A program made the position numbers and the translations under genes. Below are positions 26,035-57,500 of a stretch of 57,500 nt of DNA, in pieces. Source of the DNA: Chromera velia (taxonomy: Eukaryota; Sar; Chromeraceae); contig JAHBMJ010005752.1 in assembly GCA_018398765.1 (NCBI GenBank), positions 1 through 57,500 on the forward strand, read 5' to 3'. The notes under the pieces were generated by a model. It was given only the letters and a program-made list of their open reading frames with translations, made no database searches and had not been told where the DNA came from. Numbering within the stretch: the first letter of the stretch is position 1; each line of letters opens with the position of its first letter.

Positions 26035-29000
26035 TGACTGCATTGGAAAACGACAAAAGAACAAAACGTCGATACCGAAGGGAGGGGACGGACGGGGAGT
26101 GCAGGTTTTTTTTGCTTCATCTCTGCATGCCCTTCTTCCCATTCGTTTATTTCATCTCTGCGGTCTTCTGTGCTCCCCCATCCAGGGGGAATACGGTGAC
26201 AACCGAAATTTCTTTCTGTTGTCTGAATATGCGCAGAATGGATAGATGATAGCATTTGGTTTTTCACTTAATTGCCCCGTAGTGCCCGTGTGTGTGTCTG
26301 ATGTTCCTTGTTTTCCTTTCACGCTAATTGTTCGTTTGACCATTATCTTGTTTGTCTCAGACGGTCTTCCTTCCACTCCCTTCTCCTTCCACCTTCCTTT
26401 CGATCGACCCGCTGTGCTGTGCCTTTGCCGCGGCCGTTGGATTGGGTCGTCGTCGTTGTGTTGTGCGTGCGTCAGATCGGCTGAAAGGAAGCGCGGAAGG
26501 GGGGGAGAAAGAAACGAAGGGAGAGAAGGAAGGAAAGAAGCGACTGATCATTCGATCGATCGATGGAGCTGGATCGGGCCAGTGAGCAATGGACAGCGAG
26601 ACTGTAGCCCCGGCCTTCCGTTCATTTCTTTCTTTCTTTCTTTCAGAGAGGGAGGGAGGGAGGAGGCGGGATCCACTCACACAGGGACAGCTGCGTCCTT
26701 GGCAGCTTGATTGATTGTGATTTGCCCCGGGAAAGCCGGAGGAAATCACATCAAACTTCCATTTTTCGCCCCCTCTCAGTGATTCTTTCCAAATGAAATG
26801 GAAGCAAGAAGGACGGTCATTTACGGATGCAAAGAATGACTGTGACTGTGCGAGTGACTGTGTGTGTATCTATGAATCCAGTGTCGCGACTATCGCATGA
26901 CCCATGAACGAATAAATGTGCATGCATGCATTCGTTTCTTTCCTTTCCGGCCTTCACCTTATTTCTGTATCAATTGGCCCCTTTGTCTTTCTCTTCTTCT
27001 TCCTCTCCCTGCTTCTGTTGCGTTTACTTTCCTTTCGTATTGAAGTGGATGTGAATGCGTCTTCTTTTCTTTCTTTCTTTTCTTTCTGCCTTCCTTTTGA
27101 CCCTCTTCTCTTCTGTCTCCTTGTTTGTTCTGTTTGGGTGGGTTGAGAAGAGCAGAATAGGAAGGAAGGAGGATTGCATTCCGTCGGGAAAGGCGGGAAC
27201 TTTTTTTTCTTTTTTTTTGCCTGCCTACCTGCCCACTTTTCCTCTTTTTGCTCTTTCTTTGATTCTTTGACTGTATCTTAAACTTTGTTGGTTTGCCGTG
27301 GGGGGCTTCGGCCCTTCCCACCGACTGATGCTGTCTGTGTTGGTTGGTTGGTTGGAGGTCTTATTCGTTGATTCGTTCGTACAAAGAAGAGAGAGCACAC
27401 GAGAGACTCACTGTACGGCTTCCCTCAAAAGAGGGGAATCTTTTCTTTCCTTTTGCCCTTCCTTTCGTTTTTCGTGTTGACCTGCAGGAATCGGAAGAAA
27501 TGAATGACGGAAGAGAGAGACGAGCTTGATGGAATTTATGCGTCGTCAGCCACGTGTGTCCGTCAGTGCAAGTGCTCTCCTCCCTCCGTCTGGGTCTTTC
27601 TCTTTCTCCCTGTTTGTTGGAAACGGTCTGTCTCTCTGTCTGTGACCTTTGCTGATTGATTCGTTCTTTTCTTTCCTTTCCTTTGTTTGGCATGCTGTTT
27701 GCATTTCCACCTTACAGATAGAAGCAGAAGGAAGGATTGATTTTTTTCCACCCATCCAATTCCTCATGGAAAAATCGAATGAATGAATGAATCGTCTTTG
27801 TCAGCTAGTGCATTCCACACTCACTGGCCGAAAAAGAAAAACATGGTGGCTGTCGCGGCGAGAGAGGGAGACAGAGAGAGACCCACCAAACCGAAGAAAG
27901 ATCGGAGCAGACAGATATCAGAAAGAAGGAAAGTAGAGAGAGAACTCGAACAACCCCATGATGCATGCGGGGGGGCAAGAGCGAATCGTGATTCATTCAT
28001 TGCACGTAAAAGAACTTGAGAGGGAGCGATTCCTTGTGTGCTTTAGACCGTAACAGACAGGCAAGGTTCGGAAAGGAAAAGGCTGGAGTGAGTGAGTGAG
28101 TGAATCAAGACAGGAAGGAATCAGACGGACCCTCGGAAACCTAACAAACAAGGCAAAACAGTGAAGGAAGACGATAGAGAAAGGAAGGAGGGAAGGAATC
28201 GGAGCTACAGCCGCCGCATCCTCATCTGTAAATACGAAAGCGAGGGAGGGAGGGAGGGACCAGGAGGGGGCGGGATGCGGCGGCGGCGGCGGCGAGAATT
28301 CCGTTTCATCGCCCCCTTTTCTGTCACAGTGAGAGAAAGGAGGGCGAGAGGAGAACGGGGTCAAGATTTGACTTGGGCGGGGGGGGAGGGTTTTTCTGTC
28401 TTTCGTTCGGGTCTTTCTTTGCACATAATATTCGATCGTGCAGCATCAATCGAAGGAAATCGGCCGGCTAAGTGGGCGCTCGCTTTGAAAGAGCGATACT
28501 CTGGGTCAACAGTAATGAATGAACCATGCAGGACTGACTCTGCTGCCCGTTTGCGTCATGAGTCTGTCCCCTTGTTGGTACCCCCTATGCATGTCTGAAC
28601 AGATAGATGCACGCTCATATTCGCATTCATTTTGCTTTTGCTGTTATGCTCTGGCATGGATGGATGGATTCTTGCAAGACTGAAGAAAGGACTGTCGGAA
28701 TGAAGAAAGAAGGGTCCCTGCAGCAGGTGCATGGCTTCTGACTGCTGAACGTGCGTTGACTGATTGATTGATTCATTCATTCACTCATTCATTCATTCAT
28801 TCATTCGTCTAGAATGACTAATTCAATAATGAACTTTCGACTGTTTACATTTAAGGAGGGAGACAAATGGAGGAAGGACTGTTTACCCTGGCTGGGTGGT
28901 TCCGGGGTGGGAGGGAGAAGATGGGAAGGGGGGAAGAGGAAAGAAAGATTCAACAGTTGTAACACAAAGAAAGAAAGAAGTATCGATGAGTGAGTGAGGG

Positions 29001-32000
29001 AGGAGAGAGGGCGAAATGGGTTGCAAGAAAGAAGGCACGAGAGAGAAAAGCGCATGACCATGCGTGTGTAAGTCTATTTCTATTTGTTGAAAGAAATCTA
29101 AGGCAGACCGCCTATGCGCTCCCTTCCAGAGAGTCTCCTTTCTCTTTCTCCCCCTCTCTCTTTGTGTGTGCCTGCTTCATGCTCTGCCTCTCTTGACACT
29201 GTTCGCCTTTGAGTGTTGTATCTCCTCTCTTCCTTCTTCACTCACTCACTCTCTCTCTCTGTCTCTGTCCTTCGAGGGATAACGAGGACCTAGACGAAGA
29301 CGATCCGACGAATTCGAATATCAAGCAAGATCGATAGAGGCTTTCTCTTTCTCTCTCTCCCTTTCTCTACCTTCCTGGTTTCTCCTCTCTTCTTCCTGTC
29401 AACGAACGATTGATTTTCAGAAACAGCTCCCTCCCTCCCTCCCTCCAGCTTCCTCTCACTCTCTCAACTCTTCTGGCCTCGTATCCGCCGCCTGTCTGTC
29501 TGTCTGTCCGTCCGTCCATGCGCTGTTCATCAGTTCCTCCATCCATCCGGTCAGTAGTCGGTCGGTGGATCTGCCGGCCGGCTGATGGATGCCTCGTCTC
29601 TTTCTCTCGTGAGTCTCACAACAAGACGACGCACGCAACAGAGAACGAGCGAACTTCCTCCCGTCCTTCCTTCCTCCCTGCGGGGAGGAGACAGAGACAG
29701 TCGCTTGCTTCTTTGAGTTTGTTGGACGATTATTTTGCGATTGTTTCAACCGATCTTGAGCATTGCTGTCTCTCGCTCTCTCTCTCCGTCAAAAGAAAAG
29801 GAGGACGAGCTCCAAAAGAGGGAATGAAGTGCACGCGGAGGAAGGAGGAAAAAGAAAAGCGATGATTGGTCAGTCAGTCAACAGTTCAGTCGGCCAGATG
29901 CCAGGGTCAGGGGGTTGGCCTAGCTCTCCCTTCCTTTCTGTATGTGTGTATCTATGTGTGCCTTCCTCCCACTCTCTCTGTATGTGCCTGCGTGTATACA
30001 AATGTGCGTCTGTATTTGCGTCTGCAGCCTGTTGTGTGTAAGTTTGCACGTATCTTTATTGTTGCCCTTCGTAATAAACAAAAAGCAGCTGCGACCGCAA
30101 AGGCAAAGGAAACGGTCCAACTGTCCACCTTGCTTGTTCTCTCCCTAACCTTCTCCCCCCCCCCCTTCCCGGCTGCTGTTTTCTCCCCTCCTCGCTGTTT
30201 CTTTCGCTGCCGGTTTTGTGCTGTGCCTGTACGTTTTTGTCGCAATCAATGATAACTTGTGCTGGCACCAAAATTGTGTAAGCGTGCATGCAGGCAGGCA
30301 GGCAGGCACACAAACACACAGTGACGTTTTCGCTCGCCAAATCTTCCTTGCTGTCTCTCTCCCTCTCTCCCTGCATGAAACCAGCCTCCCTCCATGTAAA
30401 TGTGAATGTATGTTTGAGCATGTTTTAAGGAGGTCTTGGAGAGCAGTGGTTAGTGGGTTAACGAAGTACTCCCTCTCATCCATTGCACTCCCTCCATGCA
30501 TATACGATAGCTTTTTGTGCAGCCTTCTCGCACCCGCGTAGCATCGCGTAGCTTCCTTCCCTTTTCACCCGCCGTGCATCGTGCATCGTCTGTAGTCCCG
30601 TCTCTTTCTTTCCTCATCTCACTCACTTTTTGGGCGTATGAATGGAATCTATGGGCACATTGAAGAAGGATGGAAGCAGAAGCAGAGAGACTGTTTGAAT
30701 GTTTCCACAAAGCTAGGCTGCCTGCCAGCGCTCTTTTCTCTCCTCTACATTGCACGGTCAGGCAACCGATGAATTTGTGCCTTCCCTTTTCCCTCCTGTA
30801 TGATATGTTTTTTCCTGCCTTGCTTTAGGGTTTTGGGTGGCGATCGATCGGGGCATGCAGTTGCGATTTTGATGATCGATTGAATGGAATGGAATGGATA
30901 AATGAATGAATAAATGAATCGAGGAGTTGGTTCTTCGCATGGGTGGGTCCTTCGCTGTTGCTGGCAGAAATAAAGTTCTTCTTTCTCCCTCCTTCTTTTC
31001 CCTTAATTGTCTTGTCTTCGTTCCCGGTCCGGAACGGTAATTGGAATTTTCCTCTTTGCATGCATGCGCGTTTTTGGTGTTGTTTCTCTCCCTTTCACAT
31101 GATGTGTGTGTCTCTTCCTCCCCCGTTCTCTCTCAATCGCTCGACTCGTCGCTCTCCTCCTCTTTTCCTTTTTCACAAGGTGTATACCTTCTGATCACCT
31201 CTGCTTTGATAGAAGGGGAGAAACAAAGATGAATGGATGGATCGTAAGAAGGAGGTGCGACTTTTCTCCACGCCCTCGCCAGCCAGCCAGCCCCCTAGCT
31301 ATTTTATTTGATGGATCGATTGGGGGCCAGAGCTCCTGCCGGGTACGAACATGTCAAGTGAGGGAAGAGAAAGGGAGGGGCCAAACGATAAAGAAAGAAG
31401 GAAAGAAACAAAGGGGAGGGAGGGGGTAAAAGGGATGGATGGGAAGAAAGGGAATCCGATGCGAGAGAACAAGAGACTTGACCTAGTAAATCAAAAGAGA
31501 GAGAGATGAATGGATGGATGGATGAACAAAAAGAAGGAAGAAAGGACGACGGATAGCAATTCGAAAGAGTTGATTGATTGATTGATGAATGAATGTAATC
31601 TTGTGTTTGCTTGTTCAAGGTGCCCCGGTAAAAGAAAAGAGAAGAAATTCAAGCGTGTCGATCAAATGCACGAGGAAGGTCCTGGACTAGGTAGGGGTGG
31701 CACTTCAATCCTTCCTTCTCCCTCTGTACCTTTCACTCGATCATCTTCATTCAACGCATGCATCCTTATTTTTTGAGCTGCTCTCTCTTTTCTTGCTGCC
31801 AACTCGCCTTCCGTCCCTCGCTCTCTCTCTTCCTGTCCGTCTTTCCTTTCTTCCTTCCAACTGCATGAATGATCTCCATATCCATGCATGCATGCATGCA
31901 TTTTTTCGTGTAGAAAGAAAGAAAGAAGATGAACGAGACAGAGCAGAGGGAGGGAAGAAGAACACAACCTCGATCCTTGGTTGAAATATTCCGATTCCCT

Positions 32001-35000
32001 TTCCCTCCCTCTCTCTCTCTTACCCATTCGGTCTCCCTTTCTCTCTGTCTCTCCATCATTCTCTGTCTCGATCCCTCTCTCTCCTTCTTGATGCATCCCT
32101 TTCTCTCTTTCTCTTTCTCTCCCTCTCCAATGTTTTCTATGGAGAGGAGAGAGGCATTTGACGATCAACCTAATTCATTGCGTTCCCCGCCTTCTTGCTA
32201 GAGAGACAAGCTGTCTGCATGTCGGACTTCTTCCATTCCTTCCAAGCGTTGATGGTCGGAGAGAGCAGAAGAAAGAAAGCAAACAAGCAAAAGAGAAATG
32301 GAAACGCTGCTTCCTTCCGCACTGAACCGCCGTAATCGTCCTCCCTCCACGACTTTGTTCACCGACAAGAGAAGACAACATGCATGCACAGACAGACGCA
32401 CCGATCCGATCGACCCTTCGTTCCGTTCCTCCTCCTCGCCTCCTTCGACTCAGCGACTGTCGAGAAGAAGAGCTGGCCAGAGCCACAAGTCACTGGAAAA
32501 AAAAAAAAGGAAGACGTCGCGAGTTGTAAGGAAGGAAGGAAGGAAGGAAGGCAGATGGAGAAGACAAAAAAAAAGTAAAGAGGGGAAGAGAGGGCGTGTG
32601 AGGGCCGGCACAGTTGAGGTGATCTCGGCCTTCTCTCACCCATGCACCCGTTTCATTTCCTTTTTTTTCCCTTTTCAGTCTTTCCTTAGATGTTGGTAAG
32701 CTCATTACTTTCTTTCGATCTGCAGGGCGGATGCGGCATGCTCGCCTTCACTTAGTCACCCACACCCCTAGCGAGTCTCTTCTTTGTCTCTCGCTTTCTC
32801 TCTCAAGACTGTCAGAGGGGCAGGAGAGGGGACTCATCGCTGTGTTCACTTCTTTCTTTCTCCCGTCCGAAAGAGGAGGCAGGTTCCGCCCGCGCGTCGC
32901 GCATCCCTGCCTGCATTTATTTCTTTTCTTCCGAATTCGCCCCCCCATCCTGGCACTCCATTCGTGACTATCTCTGAGTTGGTGTTGGGGTGGGGGCTCT
33001 CGTTCGATCGGTCGGTCACTCCAAATCCTTTTCTTCGCTTTATTTGTTTTCATCTCTCGACAATGAACGAAGCATCATGTATCAATCGTCCCGTCAAACT
33101 GCCTGTCTGCCGGTGTGACACATGTGACTGACTGACTGACAGACTGGATGGGTGACGGACGACAGTTGAGGAGAAGAGGGAAGGGCAGGGGAGGAAATCA
33201 ACTGGCGGTCTGTTTTTTCTTCTTCTCAAGATCCCTTCCCTCCCATACACCCCCTTTGCCTGCCTGTCACGTCACGCCGATTGAAAAAGAGAAGGCACGA
33301 AGATCGAAAGATCGATACACTGACTGCATGACAGGGGTGTGGGGAGAAGGAACGAAATATTCCAGGAAAAGAGCAGGCAAAAGAAAGGAAGAAAGAAGGA
33401 AAGAAAGAACGAATGATCGAGTCCCGCAGCTCGCCCCCAGGCCTTGGAGGCCCGGAAAGGTTTGATTGATTGCAGGGGCGGGGGAGCTAGAGCTACAGCG
33501 AGATAGATCTAGTCAGCCAACCTGTACGGATTAGAGTTCGAAATGGGCGTACACAAAGGCTTGAGGGAAAGGAAGGGAAGGGAAGGAAAGGAGAGAGGGC
33601 AGAATCCGATCCGTCTCTTTCTTTCTCTCGCGCATTCGTGCGAGAGAGTTGAGGCATCGAGGTAGCAGCTGGCTGTTCATATGGCTGTCTGTAAATAAAG
33701 GAATGATTTGTAAAAAGGGGGGAAGAGGGGAGGAGGGGAGATGCGAATTCGGATTTTCCGCAAGAGAGCTACGTGCATGTACAGTAGTACAAAGAGAGTT
33801 TAACGGCCAAGCAGGGTGGACAGACAAGGAGAGCGAGAGAAGAGAAAGGGAAAGGGGAGGAGGGTGTGGGGCCCGCAAACAAATGCGGTGAAGAAATAAA
33901 GACAAATCGGGGGAGGAGGAGAAGGACTGACTGTTTCGAGCCTACCTCTGTCCCACAGACCATCTCCTTTTGCCGCTTCCTGTCTCCTTGCTTTTTTTCG
34001 TTGTACTTTCTTTTTGACTTGACAGATCAGATTGGGCTGTCGAGGAACAGAATGAACAGAAGAAATGTCCTTTGATGTGATGGGCGTGTGAGGGCCTTTT
34101 GATAGCCCCTGCCGCTCATCGCGCATTCATTCGTCCTTCCACTTCTTTCTTCCTTCTTTTTGTATCTCTCTAAGTCTTCTTCCTTTTCCTCTTCTTGTTC
34201 TGCTGCATGCATGGAAATTCATGGCTGTGTGTTGGTTGAGGAGAGAAAGAGAAGCTCTAAGACCTCAAACGAAAGTGGAACGACGACCCATCCGACCATC
34301 CATCCAGCAAAATAAAAGTAGGACGAGATGAAAGAGGGCTGGCTGGGGTGCATGGAAGGAAGGAAGGAAGGAAGAAGCAAACGAGGTGTGTGGGGTTTCA
34401 TCAATCACTACATGCTTCGTTCGTCCTTTCGTTCTTTCACCTTCTCCTCTCCTCTCAGCTGTCGTGGCGCTGAATTGCGATCGGGAGGAAGCAAAAAAAG
34501 GGCAGGTAATTCGGGAGGCGAAGAGTTCTTTCGCGAGGGAGGTCAAAATGTGACGACAACAAGGGAGAAAGCGGGAGCGAAAAATAATGAAATTCAGAAG
34601 GGAAGGAGAGGAGAGAGCACGGACGGACGGTGCATGCAGAGAGAAGGCAGGGGAAAGGGGGAAGTCCGACGAAAAGAAAGAGAGAAAACATCGACTTGAT
34701 CGATCAATGATATCACCCGCCGGTGGGGCCGCAACAGCTGCGGGCCCTTCCGCCGAAGGTTCACCCGTCCCTTCTGCCTTTCTCCCTTCCTTCCTGCATG
34801 CGTGTCAGACTCTCTGTCTTCAACTTCCCCCGCATGTCTTCTTCGCTCTTCTTTGAAGGCACCAGACTCGAGGAGAGGTTTTTGTGCGTCCGTTTTTGCA
34901 ACAAAGAAGAAGAGCCTTTGATTCTTGCTTTGGTGCATGTTGCTGATTTTGTAGCTGCTGTTGTTGATGCTGTATTTTTTTTTTTTTTGCCACGAATGAG

Positions 35001-35700
35001 GCAACCGACCGACCAACCAAGGAGGCGAAGCTTCCGCCTGTAGGGACGGCGAGGGAAAGAAAAAAAAGGCATCGCCAGATCTCAGCGATGGCTTTACAGC
35101 TGCGGTTGAAAGGGAGTTTTTGAAGTGCAAAGTGGACTCGGGAGTGCCTCCGCAATCTTTTCTTGTTCCTTCCTTATTTTTCCCGATCGATCGATGGAGT
35201 GCCTTGCTGCAGTTCTTTCTTTCGGGGGCTCCATGCATGCATGCGTGCATGTGGGCTTGTCTGTTGGATGGATGGTTCTCCATCGTCTGGTTCGTCGTCT
35301 GTGTGTCTGTTTGGGTGGGTGGGTATCAATGAGGACTTGCAGGGCACACCCGTAGAACCGACTGAGCCAAAGCGCTTGCTTGCACGCATGAAAACTTCTT
35401 TTTTGTGAGATTGATCGACGTGTGTCTGACAGTGCTGCTCCGTCTGTTGTGAACGAACGCTCTATTGTGCAGCAATCGTAGTGAAGCACTTTTTTCTTTT
35501 CCTTTGGTGTAAGTGGTACCGTGCAGCCATTGTGCTTGACTTCTTTCCTTCTCGAATTTCATGGAACTGCGGCGTGCTGGAAGTACAACGGTAGTGAAGA
35601 TGCATGCACACTACTGAGGCGAAAGCTGGTCCAAGACAGATTCCTAGCAAGACGGTGATGTCTGGCGGCTGATCTGTCTGTCCAAGTTTTTTTTTCTAGC
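18991..35700. other. 16.7-kb region without a supportable gene, pyrimidine/purine-biased simple-sequence DNA
   Basis: The region has many short open frames on both strands, but they are low-complexity (Ser/Phe/Leu/Pro on one strand, Lys/Arg/Glu on the other) and reflect alternating CT-rich and GA-rich tracts. Examples of tracts: CT repeats at 19,395-19,440 and 24,570-24,605; GGAA at 19,981-20,010 and 32,528-32,552; CCCTT/TTCCC near 24,965-25,000. Isolated acceptor-like TGCAG sites occur (for example 23,750 and 32,724), but no chain of exons in phase could be built. It may contain the MAPK 3'UTR, non-coding transcripts or very fast-evolving exons. Confidence 0.5.
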
Positions 35701-37080
35701 CGGCACCCATGCACATACTAGGAGAGAGTCCGAGAGACAAAGTTAAAAACTTGCAGTTTGGCGGTGTTTTGTATTTCGTGCCTAGATTTCGTACACTCGA
35801 TCTGTATATACGTACCTATACGTACCCTATATCGAGATTAATCGAGATCTGGCTTTCTTCTTATAGGGCTCATCTAAGGGCTAATGTGTACCATTTCTTG
35901 TAACTTCTTGCAATTTAAAAATCTTATAAAGTATAAGTGAACGATCAATTTGAATTTATTATATAACATTTATATAATATTTACAACTAATATAGTTATT
36001 ATTTAGTAGTAGTAGCGACTTAATATAATTGAAACTTAAAAGAAGTGTAAATAAGCCATGTTTCATATACGTCTTCTACCTAGGCAATCTAGACTCTTAT
36101 TCTTAATATTCTATTTTATCATTGAATCCATCATTCGATTCTACCCGCTAGTATTATTGCGCTAAGCTAGGTGTTAAGTCCACAAAACAACTTTGCATAT
36201 CGTGCCCTGCATGTGGTTTGCTACTAGATTACACAGTACGGTTAAGAGTTACTACTGGCCCTCTTTAGCCAGTAGCGAGTTACCGTCAGTTTGGTAACCA
36301 TGAGATGGTAACCGGCAGACTTGAAGGCGTGTACCACTAGTATCATTACTATGGTAGTTCAAGGAAAAACTCTGGTAAAAACAGTTGCTAGACCTATTTT
36401 AAAGCCTGACCACTTAACTTATTAGCAGTTTAAAGCCCTGAAATGATCATACTCAAAAAATATATGCTATACATAGTGATATACTAGTTAGAGTTTAGTC
36501 ATAAAATGATGAACATTGAATTTTACTAGAATAAACTTTTAATGAATCCGTAACTAGATGGTTGGCCAGAACCTAAGTGGTGGCTCACCCGGGCCGGCTT
36601 AATCTAACCGCATCAAGAAGCTAAAAGTTTTTTAAACATCATTTGAAATGTTTTCAAACACAGTTTCAAACATCATTTGCTGAACTGCTTAGGATAGGAT
36701 AAAATAGGATTTATGTTCCGGATGCCTCCCGCGGTCCACTGCCCAGGCTTATATACTAGTACCGTGCTAGGTACCGTGTTATTAAATATTTACTAGAATA
36801 TTTAAAACCATGCAGTGTTCAATACGCCGTTCAGCGGCCGTTGAATATACGAGAAAAAATATGTAAAAAATGATAGGTAAAAACGGTTTAAATTTAATAA
36901 TTTTAAATTTTTTTTACATTGTCCTGGGCCTAGAATTATACCCAGAATTATACTATATATAGGCTGCAATGATAGGACGATATCATAAAAATATTGTATA
37001 CCCACATATACCCACCCATGCTCCATGTTGCCTTTTATTTCATCCTCGATCTTCGATGAAGATGAATAAATTGCTGCCTA
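35701..37080. other. Right AT-rich, CTAG-rich island
   Basis: An AT-rich segment with frequent ACTAG, CTAGG and TATATACTAGT words (36,477-36,490, 36,750-36,775), sharply different from its flanks. It lies just inside the inner end of the right arm, as the 9.8-10.5 kb island does on the left. No coding frame of note. Confidence 0.6.
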
Positions 37081-37580
37081 AAAAATCTTGCTGTAAAAAG
37101 ATTTGGTAGAATGCCATCTCCGGCATTTATTGGAAAATAGCACGTTCCTGTGCACCTGAGCGTCCGTGAACACGCTCAACCTTGTGGTAAAACAATCACA
37201 GTCACATGCAGTCGTGAGAGCCATGAATTCTGGGCCATCGCCTCGCAAACAAGAACGTAAAATTTGACCGGTGTGGTCGGAAAGTGTCTCGCCCGGAAAC
37301 CATAGGAAGGCCACAACCATCTTTTCAGTACTCCACAGTACCAACCAAAACGACTCTCCACCTGTCACCGTAATGACCAGTGTCATGGTAGAACAATCGC
37401 CACTTGGGAGAATAAGGAAAACTCTTGCAGGTTCATTGTTCGTTTCTGCATCTGTCTGCCTGCATCAAGACGATTCGCCGGCTATGGTACAATCTGCTTT
37501 CCACCACAAAATTATCTGCCCCACACAGGCAGGAGCAGGCCTCGCATGCCCTCACGTGCCGGCCGGCTTGCATAATCAAA
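37081..37580. other. Unique flank between AT-rich island and right arm
   Basis: About 500 bases of ordinary composition with no counterpart on the left arm. A frame running from here through the terminal exon on the + strand is an antisense shadow of the real exon. No gene is supported. Confidence 0.4.
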
Positions 37581-37623
37581 CACTCTGTATCAGTGCAGGT
37601 TGGTTGGAAGATCAGCGAGACCA

Positions 37624-57500
<19,877 letters not shown>

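Overview
The window looks like nuclear DNA of a protist with many introns, most likely an alveolate of the chromerid type (Chromera or Vitrella). This rests on small GT-AG introns with an almost invariant TGCAG or CGCAG acceptor, a very high load of tetranucleotide and dinucleotide repeats, and a eukaryotic gene set (a 26S proteasome subunit, a TEY-type MAP kinase and a multi-exon membrane protein). The species is inferred, not proven. There is no sign of bacterial operons, CRISPR or insertion sequences.

The main feature is a large, imperfect inverted duplication. The left arm (1 to about 9,460, gene on the + strand) and the right arm (about 37,580 to 57,500, gene on the - strand) carry two paralogous, convergent copies of one gene. 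Both copies run off the window at their 5' ends; base 56 on the left pairs with base 57,500 on the right, so the palindrome continues outward. The encoded protein has a long cysteine-containing ectodomain built from small exons with Sushi/CCP-like signatures, then several hydrophobic segments, and an acidic C-terminal exon of 687 nt in both copies. The right copy keeps about 9.4 kb of ectodomain exons that the left copy lacks. The left copy also has a shortened exon and one extra 257-bp intron, yet most exon phases I could assign still join. I could not assign the protein to a named family.

The spacer (about 9.5 to 37.6 kb) holds two recognisable single genes in divergent orientation. One is RPN11/PSMD14 (11,117-13,490, - strand, 3 exons, 315 aa), the deubiquitinase of the proteasome lid with an intact JAMM motif. 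The other is a MAP kinase (14,752-18,990, + strand, 5 exons, 805 aa) with a TEY activation loop, an insertion of about 50 residues in the N-lobe and an acidic C-terminal tail of about 350 residues. From 19 to 35.7 kb I find no supportable gene, only pyrimidine/purine-biased simple-sequence DNA. Two AT-rich, CTAG-rich islands (about 9.78-10.49 kb and 35.7-37.08 kb) lie just inside the inner ends of the two arms.

A recurring pattern is that many introns start with a tandem tetranucleotide array whose unit repeats the splice-donor consensus (GTCA, GTGA or GTCT units) and end in CTGT/CTGC-type pyrimidine runs leading to TGCAG. Most long repetitive reading frames in the window come from such arrays and are not genes.
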